Positions 9,206 to 19,151 of a DNA stretch of 64,000 bases are shown here, one piece after another (position 1 is the first letter of the stretch; each line of letters opens with the position of its first letter). A program made the position numbers and the translations under genes. Source of the stretch: Bacteroidota bacterium. GTDB taxonomy: Bacteria; Bacteroidota; Bacteroidia; Chitinophagales; Chitinophagaceae. Under the pieces are notes generated by a model, which made no database searches, was not told the DNA's origin, and saw nothing but the letters and a program-made list of their open reading frames with translations. Location of the stretch: contig CANGDH010000001.1 in the NCBI GenBank assembly GCA_947452555.1, positions 372,001-436,000 of the forward strand. The letters run 5' to 3'.

Positions 9206-10048
9206 TTATAAACTCTTAATTAATTCTTGTGCAGATCTGACATAATCAGCATTCTTTCCAGCTTCAGCCATTTTAATACAAGCTTCAGCACTTGCTCTTG
9301 CTCCTTTTTTATCTCCTAATTCTTTTTGAGCTTTAGCTTTTAATAATAATAACCAATAAGCATTTGCATTGTTAGCAATAGCTTTGTCAACGTATACCAA
9401 AACTTTATCATAGTCCTTATCTATATCAAAATAAAAATTTGCTGCGGCTTGATAGGCAGCAGGATTAATATTTGTACCAGTTGTAGCATCTGTGATTTGT
9501 TTGCGTATGGTTGGTTTTATATCTGTTTTCACTGGAATACAAACCATAGTCTTTGCCCAGCTTAAACAGATATAGGCAGATTCAGCAGTGATATTATCCA
9601 TGTTAATTGTGAAGGTTTCAGTACTATTGCTTGTAGTTTCTGGTTTCACTTTAATACGAACCACGTCTTCTGATTCTTTATATTCAAAACTGCCCCAACC
9701 CTTAGAATTGGTGTTTAATATAATTGTCCATTCAGTTGCACCAGGTATAGTGAATAATCCATAAGAACCTGCGGCAATAGTTTTATCACCTATTGTTACA
9801 GGGTCAGAGAAAGTAACTTTGGTTGCACTGTTTGCGCCAGTTCTCCAAACAATACCATTAGGTGCTAATAAAGAACCTTCACCAAAAGCAACACGACCTT
9901 TTAAACTTGGTCTTGAGTAGACAATTTCAATTTTGCCTAATCCAAATTCTTGACTTAGTGTCTGTGTTGGGCTGGCAGCTGGCATTTTTATTTGAGCAGA
10001 TGCGTGTAAACAAATAATGCTTGTTAGAGCAAAAAGTATCTTTTTCAT
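9206..10048 (-). CDS. DUF2911 domain secreted protein with TPR-like C-terminus
   Basis: Signal peptide; IVWRTGANSATKVTFSDPVTIGDKTIAAGSYGLFTIPG. Confidence 0.85.
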   Translation of the reverse strand: MKKILFALTSIICLHASAQIKMPAASPTQTLSQEFGLGKIEIVYSRPSLKGRVAFGEGSLLAPNGIVWRTGANSATKVTFSDPVTIGDKTIAAGSYGLFTIPGATEWTIILNTNSKGWGSFEYKESEDVVRIKVKPETTSNSTETFTINMDNITAESAYICLSWAKTMVCIPVKTDIKPTIRKQITDATTGTNINPAAYQAAANFYFDIDKDYDKVLVYVDKAIANNANAYWLLLLKAKAQKELGDKKGARASAEACIKMAEAGKNADYVRSAQELIKSL

Positions 10049-10072
10049 ATTTTTGTGATTTTTAAGAATAAC

Positions 10073-10080
10073 AAACCTAA
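10073..10080 (-). promoter_or_regulatory. -7 box TAGGTTTG of the DUF2911 gene
   Basis: Minus strand TAGGTTTG, 24 nt before the ATG. Confidence 0.5.
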
Positions 10081-10103
10081 ATCATTTTAGTTGATTCAAT
10101 AGG

Positions 10104-11012
10104 TTATTTTTTATGAAAAGCAGGGTGAAAACGGTCTAAAGTATCTCTTAGGTATTCTCTATTTATATGTGTATATATTTCGGTGGTTGTAATGCTTTCA
10201 TGGCCTAGCATTTCTTGTACGGCTCGAAGGTCGGCGCCGCCTTCTACCAAATGTGTAGCAAATGAATGTCTAAAACTGTGTGGCGATATCGCTTTTTTTA
10301 TACCTGTTTTAAGAATCAAATCTTTAATGATATAAAAAATCATAACACGGCTTAATCCCTTCCCCCGATTGTTTAAAAATAAGATGTCGTCGCAGTCTTT
10401 AGCAGGAGTCTGGTGAACTCTTATGGTGTCTTTATAGAGTTTAATGAATTTTATTGCATCGGTTCCAATAGGAACCAATCTTTCTTTGTCACCTTTGCCA
10501 ATGACTCTAATAAATCCAACGTCTAAGTATAAACAAGATATTTTCAAAGTTATCGCTTCGGTAACACGTAAACCTGAACTATACATAGTTTCCAGGATGG
10601 CCTTGTTTCTCCCCCCTTCTGGTTTACTCAAATCAATTGCTCCAATAAGCTGTTCAATTTCTTCAAAGCTTAAAACGTCCGGAAGTTTCCGTTTTGTCTT
10701 AGGTGTTGGCAAAAGTGTGGTAGGGTTAATAGTACAAATTTGCTCTAGCATGCAATATTTAAAAAAAGACTTAATTCCAGAAATGATACGTGCTTGAGAA
10801 GTTGCTGCCATCTCCATTTTAGCAATGCATTGTATGAAATCCTGTAAGTGCTTAATATTCACTTCAGCCGGGCCTAGGGGTCCAACTTCATCATGTAAGA
10901 AAGTGGATAGTTTGTCAAGATCACGTAAATAGGCTTCTACCGAGTGTGCACTGAGTGACTTTTCAAGTTGAAGAAAAGCTTTGAATCCCTTTTTATAACT
11001 GTCCCAATGCAT
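10104..11012 (-). CDS. xerD: Tyrosine recombinase XerD
   Basis: 302 aa; TMYSSGLRVTEA, SPHSFRHSFATHLVEGGADLRAVQEMLGHESITTTEIYTH. Confidence 0.9.
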   Translation of the reverse strand: MHWDSYKKGFKAFLQLEKSLSAHSVEAYLRDLDKLSTFLHDEVGPLGPAEVNIKHLQDFIQCIAKMEMAATSQARIISGIKSFFKYCMLEQICTINPTTLLPTPKTKRKLPDVLSFEEIEQLIGAIDLSKPEGGRNKAILETMYSSGLRVTEAITLKISCLYLDVGFIRVIGKGDKERLVPIGTDAIKFIKLYKDTIRVHQTPAKDCDDILFLNNRGKGLSRVMIFYIIKDLILKTGIKKAISPHSFRHSFATHLVEGGADLRAVQEMLGHESITTTEIYTHINREYLRDTLDRFHPAFHKK

Positions 11013-11079
11013 GTATATTTTGTAAAATATTTGATAGTTAACGGAGAATGAATTTAATTCGCGTCTGATTCATCTCATT

Positions 11080-11592
11080 ATGCAAGTAAATTTAAGGTCA
11101 TTTAAGCAGAAAGTAAGACACAACGCAAAACAATTAAGAACTTTTTTAACAAAACTAGAAAAGAAAAATCCTAAAAGTTTAGACAAGTGGGCAGTAACAT
11201 TGAGTACTGAAGTTTGGAATGAAGTGGATTGCTTAAGTTGTGCCAATTGTTGTAAAACAATGAGTCCTACTTTCACACCTGCAGACATTAAAAGAATCTC
11301 GGCACATCTGGAAATGAAACCAACAGAATTTAAGGAAAAGTGGCTGGAATATGACAAGAAGGACAAGGACTGGTTGAATCAATTAAGACCTTGTCAATTT
11401 CTGAATTTGAAAACAAATATGTGTAGTATATATGAGGTTCGTCCTGCAGACTGTGCAGGTTTTCCTCATTTGACAAAGAAGAAAATGAATGAATACATTC
11501 ATGTGCATAAGCAGAACGTTGAGTATTGTCCAGCAACTTATAAGATGGTAGAGAAGATGAAAGATTTACAAAAAGAAATCTTCCAAAAATAA
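11080..11592 (+). CDS. YkgJ-family cysteine cluster protein
   Basis: CLSCANCCKTMSPTFTPADIKRI, RPCQFLN, MCSIYEVRPADCAGFPH. Confidence 0.85.
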   Translation: MQVNLRSFKQKVRHNAKQLRTFLTKLEKKNPKSLDKWAVTLSTEVWNEVDCLSCANCCKTMSPTFTPADIKRISAHLEMKPTEFKEKWLEYDKKDKDWLNQLRPCQFLNLKTNMCSIYEVRPADCAGFPHLTKKKMNEYIHVHKQNVEYCPATYKMVEKMKDLQKEIFQK

Positions 11593-11919
11593 TAAATCCC
11601 ATTCACCTTTTTTATTCAAGTGAATAGCAATAACCCCAAATTGGATTCGTTTCCATTTGGGGTTTTTATATTGAAATACTGCAGCTGCATTTTTCAGGTA
11701 TTGCATTTTTTGTCGACCAATACTTTGCTCCGGGAATCCGAATCGTATAGAACTTCTGGTTTTGACTTCTATAATATTCAAAATGCCATTTTTGCTGGCT
11801 ATAATATCTAATTCTAAATGCTTATAACGCCAGTTACGTTCTAGAATTTCATATCCTAATTTGATAAGATGGTCTGCTGCCATGTTTTCGCCTAAAAACC
11901 CAGTATCTTTGTTGTTCAT
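11566..11919 (-). CDS. YraN / UPF0102 family nuclease-like protein
   Basis: GFLGENMAADHLIKLGYEILERNWRYKHLELDIIASKNGILNIIEVKTRSS. Confidence 0.9.
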   Translation of the reverse strand: MNNKDTGFLGENMAADHLIKLGYEILERNWRYKHLELDIIASKNGILNIIEVKTRSSIRFGFPEQSIGRQKMQYLKNAAAVFQYKNPKWKRIQFGVIAIHLNKKGEWDLLFLEDFFL

Positions 11920-11982
11920 AGCTTTGCTTAATTATTACTAAATAAATAATTATTAAAGGATAAACTTAAGTCATCATAACAC

Positions 11983-13173
11983 ATGCAAAAAGCGTATAAA
12001 TTACTAGGGAAACATAGGCATTATGACTGGGGTGGGAATCGTTTTATTCCAAACCTAATGGGTATTGATAATTTAACTGAAAAACCATTTGCAGAATATT
12101 GGATGGGTGCACATGTTTCTGCACCTTCAATCATTCAAACAGATGCAGGAGATGTTTTAATGAATCAGTTTATTCAAACTAATGCTACTGAATTATTAGG
12201 AACAAAAATCAATGCAAGTTTCGGATCATTGCCCTATTTATTTAAAGTATTGGATGTCGCAAAAATGTTAAGTATACAAGTACATCCAAGTAAACAAAAT
12301 GCAATAATTGGATTTGACAAAGAAGAAACATTAGGTATTGAATTAGATGCATTCAATAGAAATTATAAAGACAAGAATCATAAGCCGGAAATCATGGTTG
12401 CATTGAGTGATTTTTGGTTATTACATGGTTTTTTGGCCCCTGAATTATTGGAAGCAAGATTACAAGAATACTTTTATTTCAATCCATTAATGGATCATTT
12501 TAGAGGCGTTGATTTTCAAGGACTATATAGTTTTTTCATGCAATTGACTTTAGAAGATTCCGATAGAATTTTAAAGCCATTACTGATGGACGCTATTGCT
12601 TCTGTAAATAGAGGAGAAGTAGACAAGTCCCATCCACATTGGTGGGCAAATAAATATTACAATGGACTGATGCCAGAGCATGCAATTGACAAAGGCATCT
12701 TTTCAATTTATATTTTAAATATTGTTAAGGTTTCTAAATACGAAGGGGTATTTCAAGGCGCAGGATTATTGCATGCTTACTTAGAAGGACAAAATATAGA
12801 GTTAATGGCTAATAGTGATAATGTATTAAGAGGGGGGCTGACATCTAAACATGTTGATATAAATGAGCTTATTGATCACGTAAAATTCATTCCAACGTAT
12901 CCAAATATTTTAAAAGGAGAATTAATTAATGAATTTGAAACGATCTATCCTTGTCCTGTGCCAGATTTTGGTTTAAGTAAAATTGGCATAAGTGCAGGTA
13001 GAACTTACACAATAAATCCCGATTCTTTAGAAATGTTATTAGTGACTGAAGGGGTACTCAAAATAGACCATATTACGCTAAAAGCCGGTGAAGTAGCTAT
13101 TTTGGTGGCAGGGCAGTCAATTACAATTGAAGCAAATTCAGATGTAGTTGCTTTTAAATCCTTTGTTCCATAG
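11983..13173 (+). CDS. manA: Class I mannose-6-phosphate isomerase
   Basis: YDWGGNRFIP, LSIQVHPSKQNA, KPEIMVAL, GAGLLHAYLEGQNIELMANSDNVLRGGLTSKHVD. Confidence 0.92.
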   Translation: MQKAYKLLGKHRHYDWGGNRFIPNLMGIDNLTEKPFAEYWMGAHVSAPSIIQTDAGDVLMNQFIQTNATELLGTKINASFGSLPYLFKVLDVAKMLSIQVHPSKQNAIIGFDKEETLGIELDAFNRNYKDKNHKPEIMVALSDFWLLHGFLAPELLEARLQEYFYFNPLMDHFRGVDFQGLYSFFMQLTLEDSDRILKPLLMDAIASVNRGEVDKSHPHWWANKYYNGLMPEHAIDKGIFSIYILNIVKVSKYEGVFQGAGLLHAYLEGQNIELMANSDNVLRGGLTSKHVDINELIDHVKFIPTYPNILKGELINEFETIYPCPVPDFGLSKIGISAGRTYTINPDSLEMLLVTEGVLKIDHITLKAGEVAILVAGQSITIEANSDVVAFKSFVP

Positions 13174-13290
13174 AGGTTATTCACATTTGAGGAAAATTGA
13201 TACTATGAACTAAAGCCTTAATGTCTTATTTTTGTCTTCGTCCTTAAGTAAATTCTTATGGATATCTAAATTATAGCAAAAGAGAATCTT

Positions 13291-13845
13291 ATGAAATTGA
13301 ACAAACAAATAATATTGGCCTTATTAGTTATGATTGCTGCAAGTGCAATTTATCGTGTATTGCCAGGTCGTCCAGTAGGATTTGCTCCACAAATTGCTAT
13401 TGCATTATTTGGAGGTTCATTGTTTGCCAAACAAAAACAATATGCATTTTTATTGCCATTAGTTTCCATGTTTATTTCTGATTTATTGTATCAGGTTTTA
13501 TTCATGAATCACATGACTACTATTCAAGGTTTTTATGAAGGTCAATACATTAATTATATTTTAATTGCAGGTACAACTGTTTTTGGATTTGGTTTACAAA
13601 GTAATCATCTTTCAAAATATATTACTAATTTTTTAGCAGCACCAACTGTATACTTTTTAGTTTCTAATTTTATAGTTTGGGCTTCAGGAGGTGGATATCA
13701 TCACGCATATACTTTAACTGGTTGTATGCAAACTATGATTGATGGTCTCCCATTCTATCCTAACAGTGTTGCTGGTACATTAGTTTTTGGTGCAGTATTA
13801 TTCGGAGCTTTCCGTTTAATGGTACCTAAGTTCAAAGCGATTTAA
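13291..13845 (+). CDS. DUF6580-like membrane protein
   Basis: Multiple hydrophobic segments; APQIAIALFGGSLF ... GLPFYPNSVAGTLVFGAVLFG. Confidence 0.65.
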   Translation: MKLNKQIILALLVMIAASAIYRVLPGRPVGFAPQIAIALFGGSLFAKQKQYAFLLPLVSMFISDLLYQVLFMNHMTTIQGFYEGQYINYILIAGTTVFGFGLQSNHLSKYITNFLAAPTVYFLVSNFIVWASGGGYHHAYTLTGCMQTMIDGLPFYPNSVAGTLVFGAVLFGAFRLMVPKFKAI

Positions 13846-13885
13846 TACAAGGGGTTAATCCTTTATTTTTAATTGTAAACTTTTT

Positions 13886-14353
13886 TTAGACTTCCGAGAT
13901 TGCTTCATACTCCGCATCTATTTCCCATGGCCCGTTGTCGGCGGCAAGGGTAGCTAATTCGTCACATCTATTATTGTAAGGGTTATCTGCATGACCTTTC
14001 ACCCAATGAAACTGTATTTTTAAAGATTTTGCAATGGCATTGTATTGTAGCCATAAATCCTTATTCTTTTTCCCACCTTTGAAATTGGTTTTTATCCAAT
14101 TGTCTAACCATTTTTTCTCAACAGAATCCACTATGTATTTACTATCAGTGAATATGTGAACAGGTAATTCTTTTGTTTTCAAAGCTTCTAAAGCGCTAAT
14201 TACTCCAAGTAATTCCATTCTATTATTAGTGGTTTTACGAAAAGCCTTAGATAGTTCTTTTACCTTTTGACCCCACATTAAAATTGCACCATAACCACCC
14301 GGGCCAGGATTACCTCTTGAAGAACCATCAGTATAGATAACAATTTTATTCAT
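13886..14353 (-). CDS. rnhA: Ribonuclease HI
   Basis: IYTDGSSRGNPGPGGYGAIL, TNNRMELLGVISALE, HWVKGHADNPYNNRCDELA. Confidence 0.95.
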   Translation of the reverse strand: MNKIVIYTDGSSRGNPGPGGYGAILMWGQKVKELSKAFRKTTNNRMELLGVISALEALKTKELPVHIFTDSKYIVDSVEKKWLDNWIKTNFKGGKKNKDLWLQYNAIAKSLKIQFHWVKGHADNPYNNRCDELATLAADNGPWEIDAEYEAISEV

Positions 14354-14516
14354 TTACAGTATCTAAAGTATTGATAATTAGTTGAATACACAAAATAATT
14401 AGCAAGAATCTACAAAATAAGAACTAATTCGATTAATGTGTTTTTTATACACACTATTTTTTATCTTTATTCCGGCTTTAACATATTATAAACGATTGAA
14501 TTGCAAATTAGAACCT

Positions 14517-17279
14517 ATGTCCCCAGTAGAACCCGGTAAGGCTATGCCTAAGAAAAAATTAAAACAGGAGGAAGCTTCCATAAAAGTAAGTTTTCATTTG
14601 AAATATAAAACAAGTTTTGGACAGGGTATTTATATTTATGGAGATCATGCATTGTTAGGGAATAATACAATCGAAAATGCGGTGCCATTGGTTTACTTAA
14701 ATGATGACTATTGGGTATTGCATTTAAATTTGACAGATTTTAATAAGGTAGATCAAATTACCTACCATTACTTTATACAGAATGCGGATGGAACTAAAGT
14801 GTTTGAAGCTGGAAGTGACAAATGTTTTAACCCCAATTTGATCACCCCTACAGAATTGGTTTTGATTGATAGTTGGAATTTTACTGGTTTTACAGAGAAT
14901 GTGTTTTTTACTTCACCTTTTGTAAATGTCTTATTAAAGCAACCAGAGTTACAAAAGCCTTATAATGGGGTTGATAAAAATATAACACATATTTTTAGAG
15001 TTAAAGCCCCTTTATTAGAGCCACATCAAACAGTGTGTATGGTTGGCGACGCTAATATTATTGGTGCATGGAATATTAGTAAAGTATTGGTTTTAACGAA
15101 AGTAAAAGAAGCTACTTATTATGAAATAGCATTAGACGTTCAAAAAAGTAATTTCCCTTTTGTTTATAAATATGGGATCTATGATTTACATACGAAGCAA
15201 TTTATTTCTTTTGAGTCAGGTAATAATAGAATTTTACATGAGCCAGTGGGCAAGGATAAATTGGTAATAGTGAATGACGGATTTACACATTTTGCAAGTG
15301 TTAATTGGAAAGGTGCTGGTGTTGCTATACCAGTATTTTCATTAAGATCAAACCAAAGTGCAGGGGTAGGAGAATTTGCAGATATGAAATTATTAGTGGA
15401 CTGGGCAAAGCAAGTTGGATTAAAGCTGATTCAAATTTTACCAATTAACGACACTACTGCAACGCATAGCTGGATGGACTCTTATCCTTATGCTGCTATA
15501 TCTGCTTTTGCTTTACATCCTATGTTTATAAGATTAGACGACATGGTGTATGCGGATGAAAAGCAATTACTAAAACCCTATTCAAAAACCATTGCTAACT
15601 TAAATAGTTTAACAGAAGTAGATTATGAAAAAGTGATGGAATTGAAGTGGGAGGTATTGCGTATTTTATTTGAGAAAAATGGAACAAAGGATTTGGCATC
15701 AAAAGGTTTTGCTGAATTCTTTGACAATAATTCAAATTGGTTGATTTCTTATAGTGTATTTTCTTATCTAAGAGATTTACATGGCACTGTTGATTATAAT
15801 AATTGGCCTTCGCATTCAAAATATGACAAAGTTGCAATTGAAAAACTATTAAGCCCGAAGTCTAAAACATTTGAATCTATATCCTTTTATTATTTTGTTC
15901 AATATCATTTGCATTTACAATTATTAGAGGCTACCGACTATGCACATAAGAACGGAGTAGTTGTAAAAGGAGATATACCAATTGGAGTATATCGTTTTGG
16001 AGCTGACGCTTGGCAGAACAGTCATTTATTCCATATGGAAATGCAAGCGGGCGCACCACCAGATGACTTTGCTATAACTGGACAGAACTGGGGTTTCCCA
16101 ACTTATAACTGGGAAGTAATGGCTGCAGACGGATATGCATGGTGGAAGTCAAGATTCGATCAAATGAAATTTTACTTTGATGCTTTTAGAATAGATCATA
16201 TTCTTGGTTTCTTCAGAATTTGGAGTATTCCAATGCATGCAGTAGAAGGTATTATGGGACATTTCGTGCCAGCCATACCAGTTTCCATAAATGAATTAAA
16301 TAGTAAAGGGATTGCAGTGGATCACTATAGATTGTCCAACCCATATATTAATGATACAATCATTTTCCAACAATTTGGTTATGATAATGATCAAGTAAAA
16401 GAGAATTATTTGAAATCTATTGGTGATGGACATTTTGAATTATTGGAATCATTCAATACACAAAGAAAAGTAGAAGCCCATTTTTCAACATTTCCAGAGA
16501 ATGAATTAAATAATAAATTAAAACAAGGATTATATAATTTAATAAGTAATGTAATTCTATTTAATGCAGAGGAAGCACATCATTTTCATTTTAGATTTAA
16601 TATAGAGCATACCACTTCCTTCCAACATTTGGATCCAAGAACACAGCATTTATTAAAAGAATTATACCTAGACTATTTCTTTAAAAGACAGGACAGCGCA
16701 TGGGAGAAAGAAGCTATGCAAAAATTGCCTATGCTTAAATTATCAACTAATATGTTGATATGTGGCGAGGATTTAGGCTTAGTGCCTTCCTGCGTTCCTA
16801 ATGTGATGTATCAATTAGGGATGTTGAGTTTGGAAGTGCAAAGAATGCCTAAAGCAAGTCAGAAAACATTCTTCCATCCCAATGACGCACCCTATTTAAG
16901 TGTGGTGACTCCTTCTTCACATGACACAAGTACTATACGTGGCTGGTGGGAAGAAGACCGTGCAAAGACACAACAGTTTTACAATCATGAAATTGGACAA
17001 TGGGGGGAAGCTCCAGTTCATTGTGAAGCGTGGATTAATAAAGCGATTTTACTACAACATTTATATTCTCCTGCTATGTGGGCTATATTCCAATTACAAG
17101 ATTATCTTGGTGTTGACGAGTCTATTAGAAGAAGTAATCCTCAGGAGGAACGTATTAACGTACCTGCTAATCCAAAACATTATTGGAGATACCGTATGCA
17201 TTTAACTTTAGAAGATTTGATTAGTTCCAAAAACTTTAACCAAGAATGGTATAGTACCATAAAATCAAGTGGACGTTAA
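14517..17279 (+). CDS. malQ: 4-alpha-glucanotransferase with two N-terminal CBM20-like modules
   Basis: IPVFSLRSNQSAGVGEFADMKLLVDWAKQVGLKLIQILPINDTTATHSWMDSYPYA, LICGEDLGLVP; start trimmed from 14436 (hydrophobic leader unlikely, TATCTTTA box inside it). Confidence 0.88.
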   Translation: MSPVEPGKAMPKKKLKQEEASIKVSFHLKYKTSFGQGIYIYGDHALLGNNTIENAVPLVYLNDDYWVLHLNLTDFNKVDQITYHYFIQNADGTKVFEAGSDKCFNPNLITPTELVLIDSWNFTGFTENVFFTSPFVNVLLKQPELQKPYNGVDKNITHIFRVKAPLLEPHQTVCMVGDANIIGAWNISKVLVLTKVKEATYYEIALDVQKSNFPFVYKYGIYDLHTKQFISFESGNNRILHEPVGKDKLVIVNDGFTHFASVNWKGAGVAIPVFSLRSNQSAGVGEFADMKLLVDWAKQVGLKLIQILPINDTTATHSWMDSYPYAAISAFALHPMFIRLDDMVYADEKQLLKPYSKTIANLNSLTEVDYEKVMELKWEVLRILFEKNGTKDLASKGFAEFFDNNSNWLISYSVFSYLRDLHGTVDYNNWPSHSKYDKVAIEKLLSPKSKTFESISFYYFVQYHLHLQLLEATDYAHKNGVVVKGDIPIGVYRFGADAWQNSHLFHMEMQAGAPPDDFAITGQNWGFPTYNWEVMAADGYAWWKSRFDQMKFYFDAFRIDHILGFFRIWSIPMHAVEGIMGHFVPAIPVSINELNSKGIAVDHYRLSNPYINDTIIFQQFGYDNDQVKENYLKSIGDGHFELLESFNTQRKVEAHFSTFPENELNNKLKQGLYNLISNVILFNAEEAHHFHFRFNIEHTTSFQHLDPRTQHLLKELYLDYFFKRQDSAWEKEAMQKLPMLKLSTNMLICGEDLGLVPSCVPNVMYQLGMLSLEVQRMPKASQKTFFHPNDAPYLSVVTPSSHDTSTIRGWWEEDRAKTQQFYNHEIGQWGEAPVHCEAWINKAILLQHLYSPAMWAIFQLQDYLGVDESIRRSNPQEERINVPANPKHYWRYRMHLTLEDLISSKNFNQEWYSTIKSSGR

Positions 17280-17303
17280 ATAGCATCATTAAAAGTAGTA
17301 TTG

Positions 17304-17311
17304 TAAATTTG
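17304..17311 (+). promoter_or_regulatory. -7 box TAAATTTG
   Basis: 13 nt before the GTG start of the epimerase. Confidence 0.45.
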
Positions 17312-17324
17312 CAAAAAATTAGCC

Positions 17325-18401
17325 GTGCAATTAGATTATTGGGAACAACAATTACCGTTTGAATATCCATTTACCATTTCTAATGGTCGTACAAAAACGC
17401 ATCAGCATAGTTTAATGGTTCGCTTGTCATTAGGCAATTGGGCAGGATATGGAGAAGCGCCAGCCATTGTTTATTATAATGTAACCGTGGACGGAATGAA
17501 GGAGCAATTAGAAAAGAATAGAAAAGTAATAGAGAAATTTGCATTGATTGACCCAGAAAGGTTTTGGCATTTCTTACATCATTTATTTCCCAATGATCCA
17601 TTTTTAGTTTGTGCGTTAGATATGGCAGGTTGGGATTTGTGGGGACAAATGAAGAAGCAGCCATTACATGAGTTATGGGGAACGAAATGGGAAAATACAA
17701 TCAGTGGCACTGATACAGCACATAATAATTTACTTCCTATTTGTGATTATACTTTGGGGATTGACCCAATTGAGAAAATGGTTCAAAAAATGAATGACCA
17801 CCCATGGCCAATATATAAAGTGAAAGTAGGGACGGACTATGATATAGAAATGATTACTGCTTTAAGAGTGCATACTGACAAGCCATTGCGTGTAGATGCC
17901 AATGCAGGCTGGACTACGGAGGAAGCATTGGTTAAAATTCCTGCATTAGCAAAATTGGGAGTAGAATTAGTGGAGCAACCCTTGGCTAAAGAAAATTGGG
18001 AAGGAATGGAGCAATTAAAAACACAAAATGCATTGCCTTTATTTGCAGACGAAAGTTGTGTGTTTGAAAAAGACGTTGCTGCCTGTGCTAATTATTTTCA
18101 TGGAATAAATATCAAATTGACAAAATGTAGTGGTTTAACTCCTGCACTAAGAATGATAAAGGAAGCAAAAAGTATAGGGTTAAAAGTGATGATGGGGAGT
18201 ATGAATGAAAGTGTAATAGGGTCTGCCGCCATTGCGCAGTTCTTGCCACAATTAGATTATGTAGACATGGACGGCCCATTATTAATGACCGAATTAAATG
18301 GTGTAGGGTTGGAGTATAGTTTTGAAAATAATAATGGTGTAATAGCTCCTTTGACAAGTCCAGGATTAGGAGTGCAGTATAGAGCGCCCTTTAAAAAGTA
18401 A
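17325..18401 (+). CDS. Dipeptide epimerase / muconate cycloisomerase-like enolase-superfamily enzyme
   Basis: YKVKVGTDYDIEMI, LRVDANAGWTTEEAL, VEQPLAKENWEGM, DESCVFEKDV; GTG start. Confidence 0.88.
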   Translation: MQLDYWEQQLPFEYPFTISNGRTKTHQHSLMVRLSLGNWAGYGEAPAIVYYNVTVDGMKEQLEKNRKVIEKFALIDPERFWHFLHHLFPNDPFLVCALDMAGWDLWGQMKKQPLHELWGTKWENTISGTDTAHNNLLPICDYTLGIDPIEKMVQKMNDHPWPIYKVKVGTDYDIEMITALRVHTDKPLRVDANAGWTTEEALVKIPALAKLGVELVEQPLAKENWEGMEQLKTQNALPLFADESCVFEKDVAACANYFHGINIKLTKCSGLTPALRMIKEAKSIGLKVMMGSMNESVIGSAAIAQFLPQLDYVDMDGPLLMTELNGVGLEYSFENNNGVIAPLTSPGLGVQYRAPFKK

Positions 18402-18475
18402 AAAAATGAACGAATAATTTATTTTAATTAAGAATAAATATTTGTGAATGAATATAAAGAAATAAAGAATTTAAA

Positions 18476-19102
18476 ATGACTCCAGAACGTACAGAGAAAT
18501 TATTAAGGGTATTAAAACAACGACAAGCTAATTTGACGGTGGTAATGGAGAATGTAAAAGATCCACATAATATTTCTGCAGTGCTGAGAACCTGCGATGC
18601 GGTGGGTATACAGGACGTTTATATTTTAACAACTAAAGAGTCACGTCATAAAAGATGGGGGCATAGAAGTAGTAGTAGTGCTTTAAAATGGCTAACTATT
18701 CACGAGTATGATAATTTAGAAGCATGCGTAAGTGCTTTAAGAAAGAAGTTTAAAAAAATATTAACCACGCATCTGTCAAGCGACGCAGTTAGTTTATATG
18801 ATATTGATTTTACAGATTCTGTTGCATTGGTATTTGGGAACGAACACGAAGGAGTGACTCCAGAATTCCGTGCCTTGTCGGATGGTAATTTTATTATCCC
18901 TCAAATGGGGATTATTCAAAGCTTAAATATTTCTGTGGCTTGTGCAGTGAGTATTTATGAAGCCATGCGCCAAAAAATAAGCGCAGGGCAATATGAGAAA
19001 AGCTCCTTACCAGACGATCAAATGCAAACTTTATTAACCCAATGGGGATTTGAAGAAGAGACTCCAGAAGTATATCGCTCTTCAAAAATAAAGAGAAGTT
19101 AG
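18476..19102 (+). CDS. trmH: SpoU/TrmH-family RNA 2'-O-methyltransferase
   Basis: VVMENVKDPHNISAVLRTCDAVGI, LVFGNEHEGVTPE, IIPQMGIIQSLNISVACAVSIYEAMRQ. Confidence 0.9.
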   Translation: MTPERTEKLLRVLKQRQANLTVVMENVKDPHNISAVLRTCDAVGIQDVYILTTKESRHKRWGHRSSSSALKWLTIHEYDNLEACVSALRKKFKKILTTHLSSDAVSLYDIDFTDSVALVFGNEHEGVTPEFRALSDGNFIIPQMGIIQSLNISVACAVSIYEAMRQKISAGQYEKSSLPDDQMQTLLTQWGFEEETPEVYRSSKIKRS

Positions 19103-19151
19103 TTTTATAATTTCCAAATATTTTTTTGAGGCTCAATTAAGAAACCACTAA

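Noticed and set aside
8593-11012. Integrative element defined by tRNA-Leu and the tyrosine recombinase
   Set aside because: The recombinase looks like housekeeping XerD, neighbours are core genes, and no direct repeat of the tRNA end was noticed.
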